Source: Polyangia bacterium
Lineage (GTDB): Bacteria; Myxococcota_A; Polyangia; Polyangiales; Polyangiaceae
Assembly (NCBI GenBank): GCA_030430975.1
Contig: JAUIKB010000440.1
Span: 1 to 5,511, forward strand
Direction: 5' to 3'
Length of the DNA stretch: 5,511 bases
The notes below the pieces were generated by a model. That model was given only the letters and a program-made list of their open reading frames with translations, was not told the DNA's origin and ran no database searches. Within the stretch, counting starts at the first letter, position 1; every line of letters starts with the position of its first letter. The translations under genes and the position numbers were made by a program. Shown here in pieces: positions 5,484 to 5,511 of the stretch.

Positions 5484-5511
5484 CTCGGGAACAGGAAGTC
5501 CGACTTGCGCA
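5324..5511 (-). pseudogene. Fragment of 2-oxoacid dehydrogenase E1 component alpha subunit (ThDP-dependent)
   Basis: Read on the minus strand from the window edge, this piece encodes about 62 residues of an E1 alpha subunit of the pyruvate / branched-chain 2-oxoacid dehydrogenase family, which decarboxylates a 2-oxoacid using thiamine diphosphate. Family landmarks appear in order: FLFPSYRDFGMALYHG, a helix with MMHNMFGNAKD, then GRQMPVHFSF (about 5363-5395), and KYFSISSPM, just before the place where intact proteins continue with a TQ-containing helix and later the GDG thiamine-diphosphate motif. Here similarity stops at about 5324; the minus frame stays open to 5036, but that part is only the antisense of dctQ. 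The 5' end lies beyond the window, so the upstream state of the gene is unknown. Pyruvate and branched-chain forms cannot be told apart from this piece. The fragment cannot be active, as the cofactor-binding part is missing. Confidence 0.85.

Overview
The window is high-GC, compactly coded DNA that most resembles a myxobacterial or other deltaproteobacterial-type genome (Myxococcota). This is an inference from three things. The proteins are rich in Ala, Arg and Lys. Two secreted lipoproteins sit in a row. The window also carries a TRAP transporter of the TatT/TatP type next to a TPR lipoprotein. No RNA gene, CRISPR array or insertion sequence was seen.

Layout, all real genes on the + strand unless stated. 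Positions 1-456 hold the 3' end of a small, Ala/Gly-rich multi-pass membrane protein of unknown function. Positions 510-1799 encode a HEAT-repeat lipoprotein, followed after 31 bp by a TatT-type TPR lipoprotein (1831-2769). A 251-bp gap (2770-3020) holds inverted repeats, an 11-bp direct repeat at 15-bp period, and a hairpin just before a strong Shine-Dalgarno. It is the likely promoter region of the DctP-family periplasmic binding protein (3021-3998). Two consecutive stem-loops (4002-4025 and 4031-4060) separate that gene from an unusually large DctQ-type small permease (best start 4152).

Together the genes describe a TRAP uptake system. A secreted binding protein (DctP/TatP) captures the ligand, a TPR lipoprotein (TatT) probably docks with it, and DctQ is the small membrane subunit. 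The large permease subunit DctM, which normally follows DctQ and forms the transport path, is absent.

The right end explains this absence. From about 5324 to the window edge the minus strand encodes a clear internal piece of a thiamine-diphosphate 2-oxoacid dehydrogenase E1 alpha subunit. Similarity stops abruptly where DctQ begins. The open DctQ frame runs on through the antisense of that fragment for about 53 codons to a chance stop at 5483. The TRAP operon has therefore been joined in inverted orientation to unrelated metabolic-gene DNA, either by a real rearrangement or by an assembly or amplification chimera. Other notable points are a perfect 12-bp tandem repeat coding KLKK three times in the binding protein, and a six-helix DctQ with a periplasmic insert of about 110 residues.
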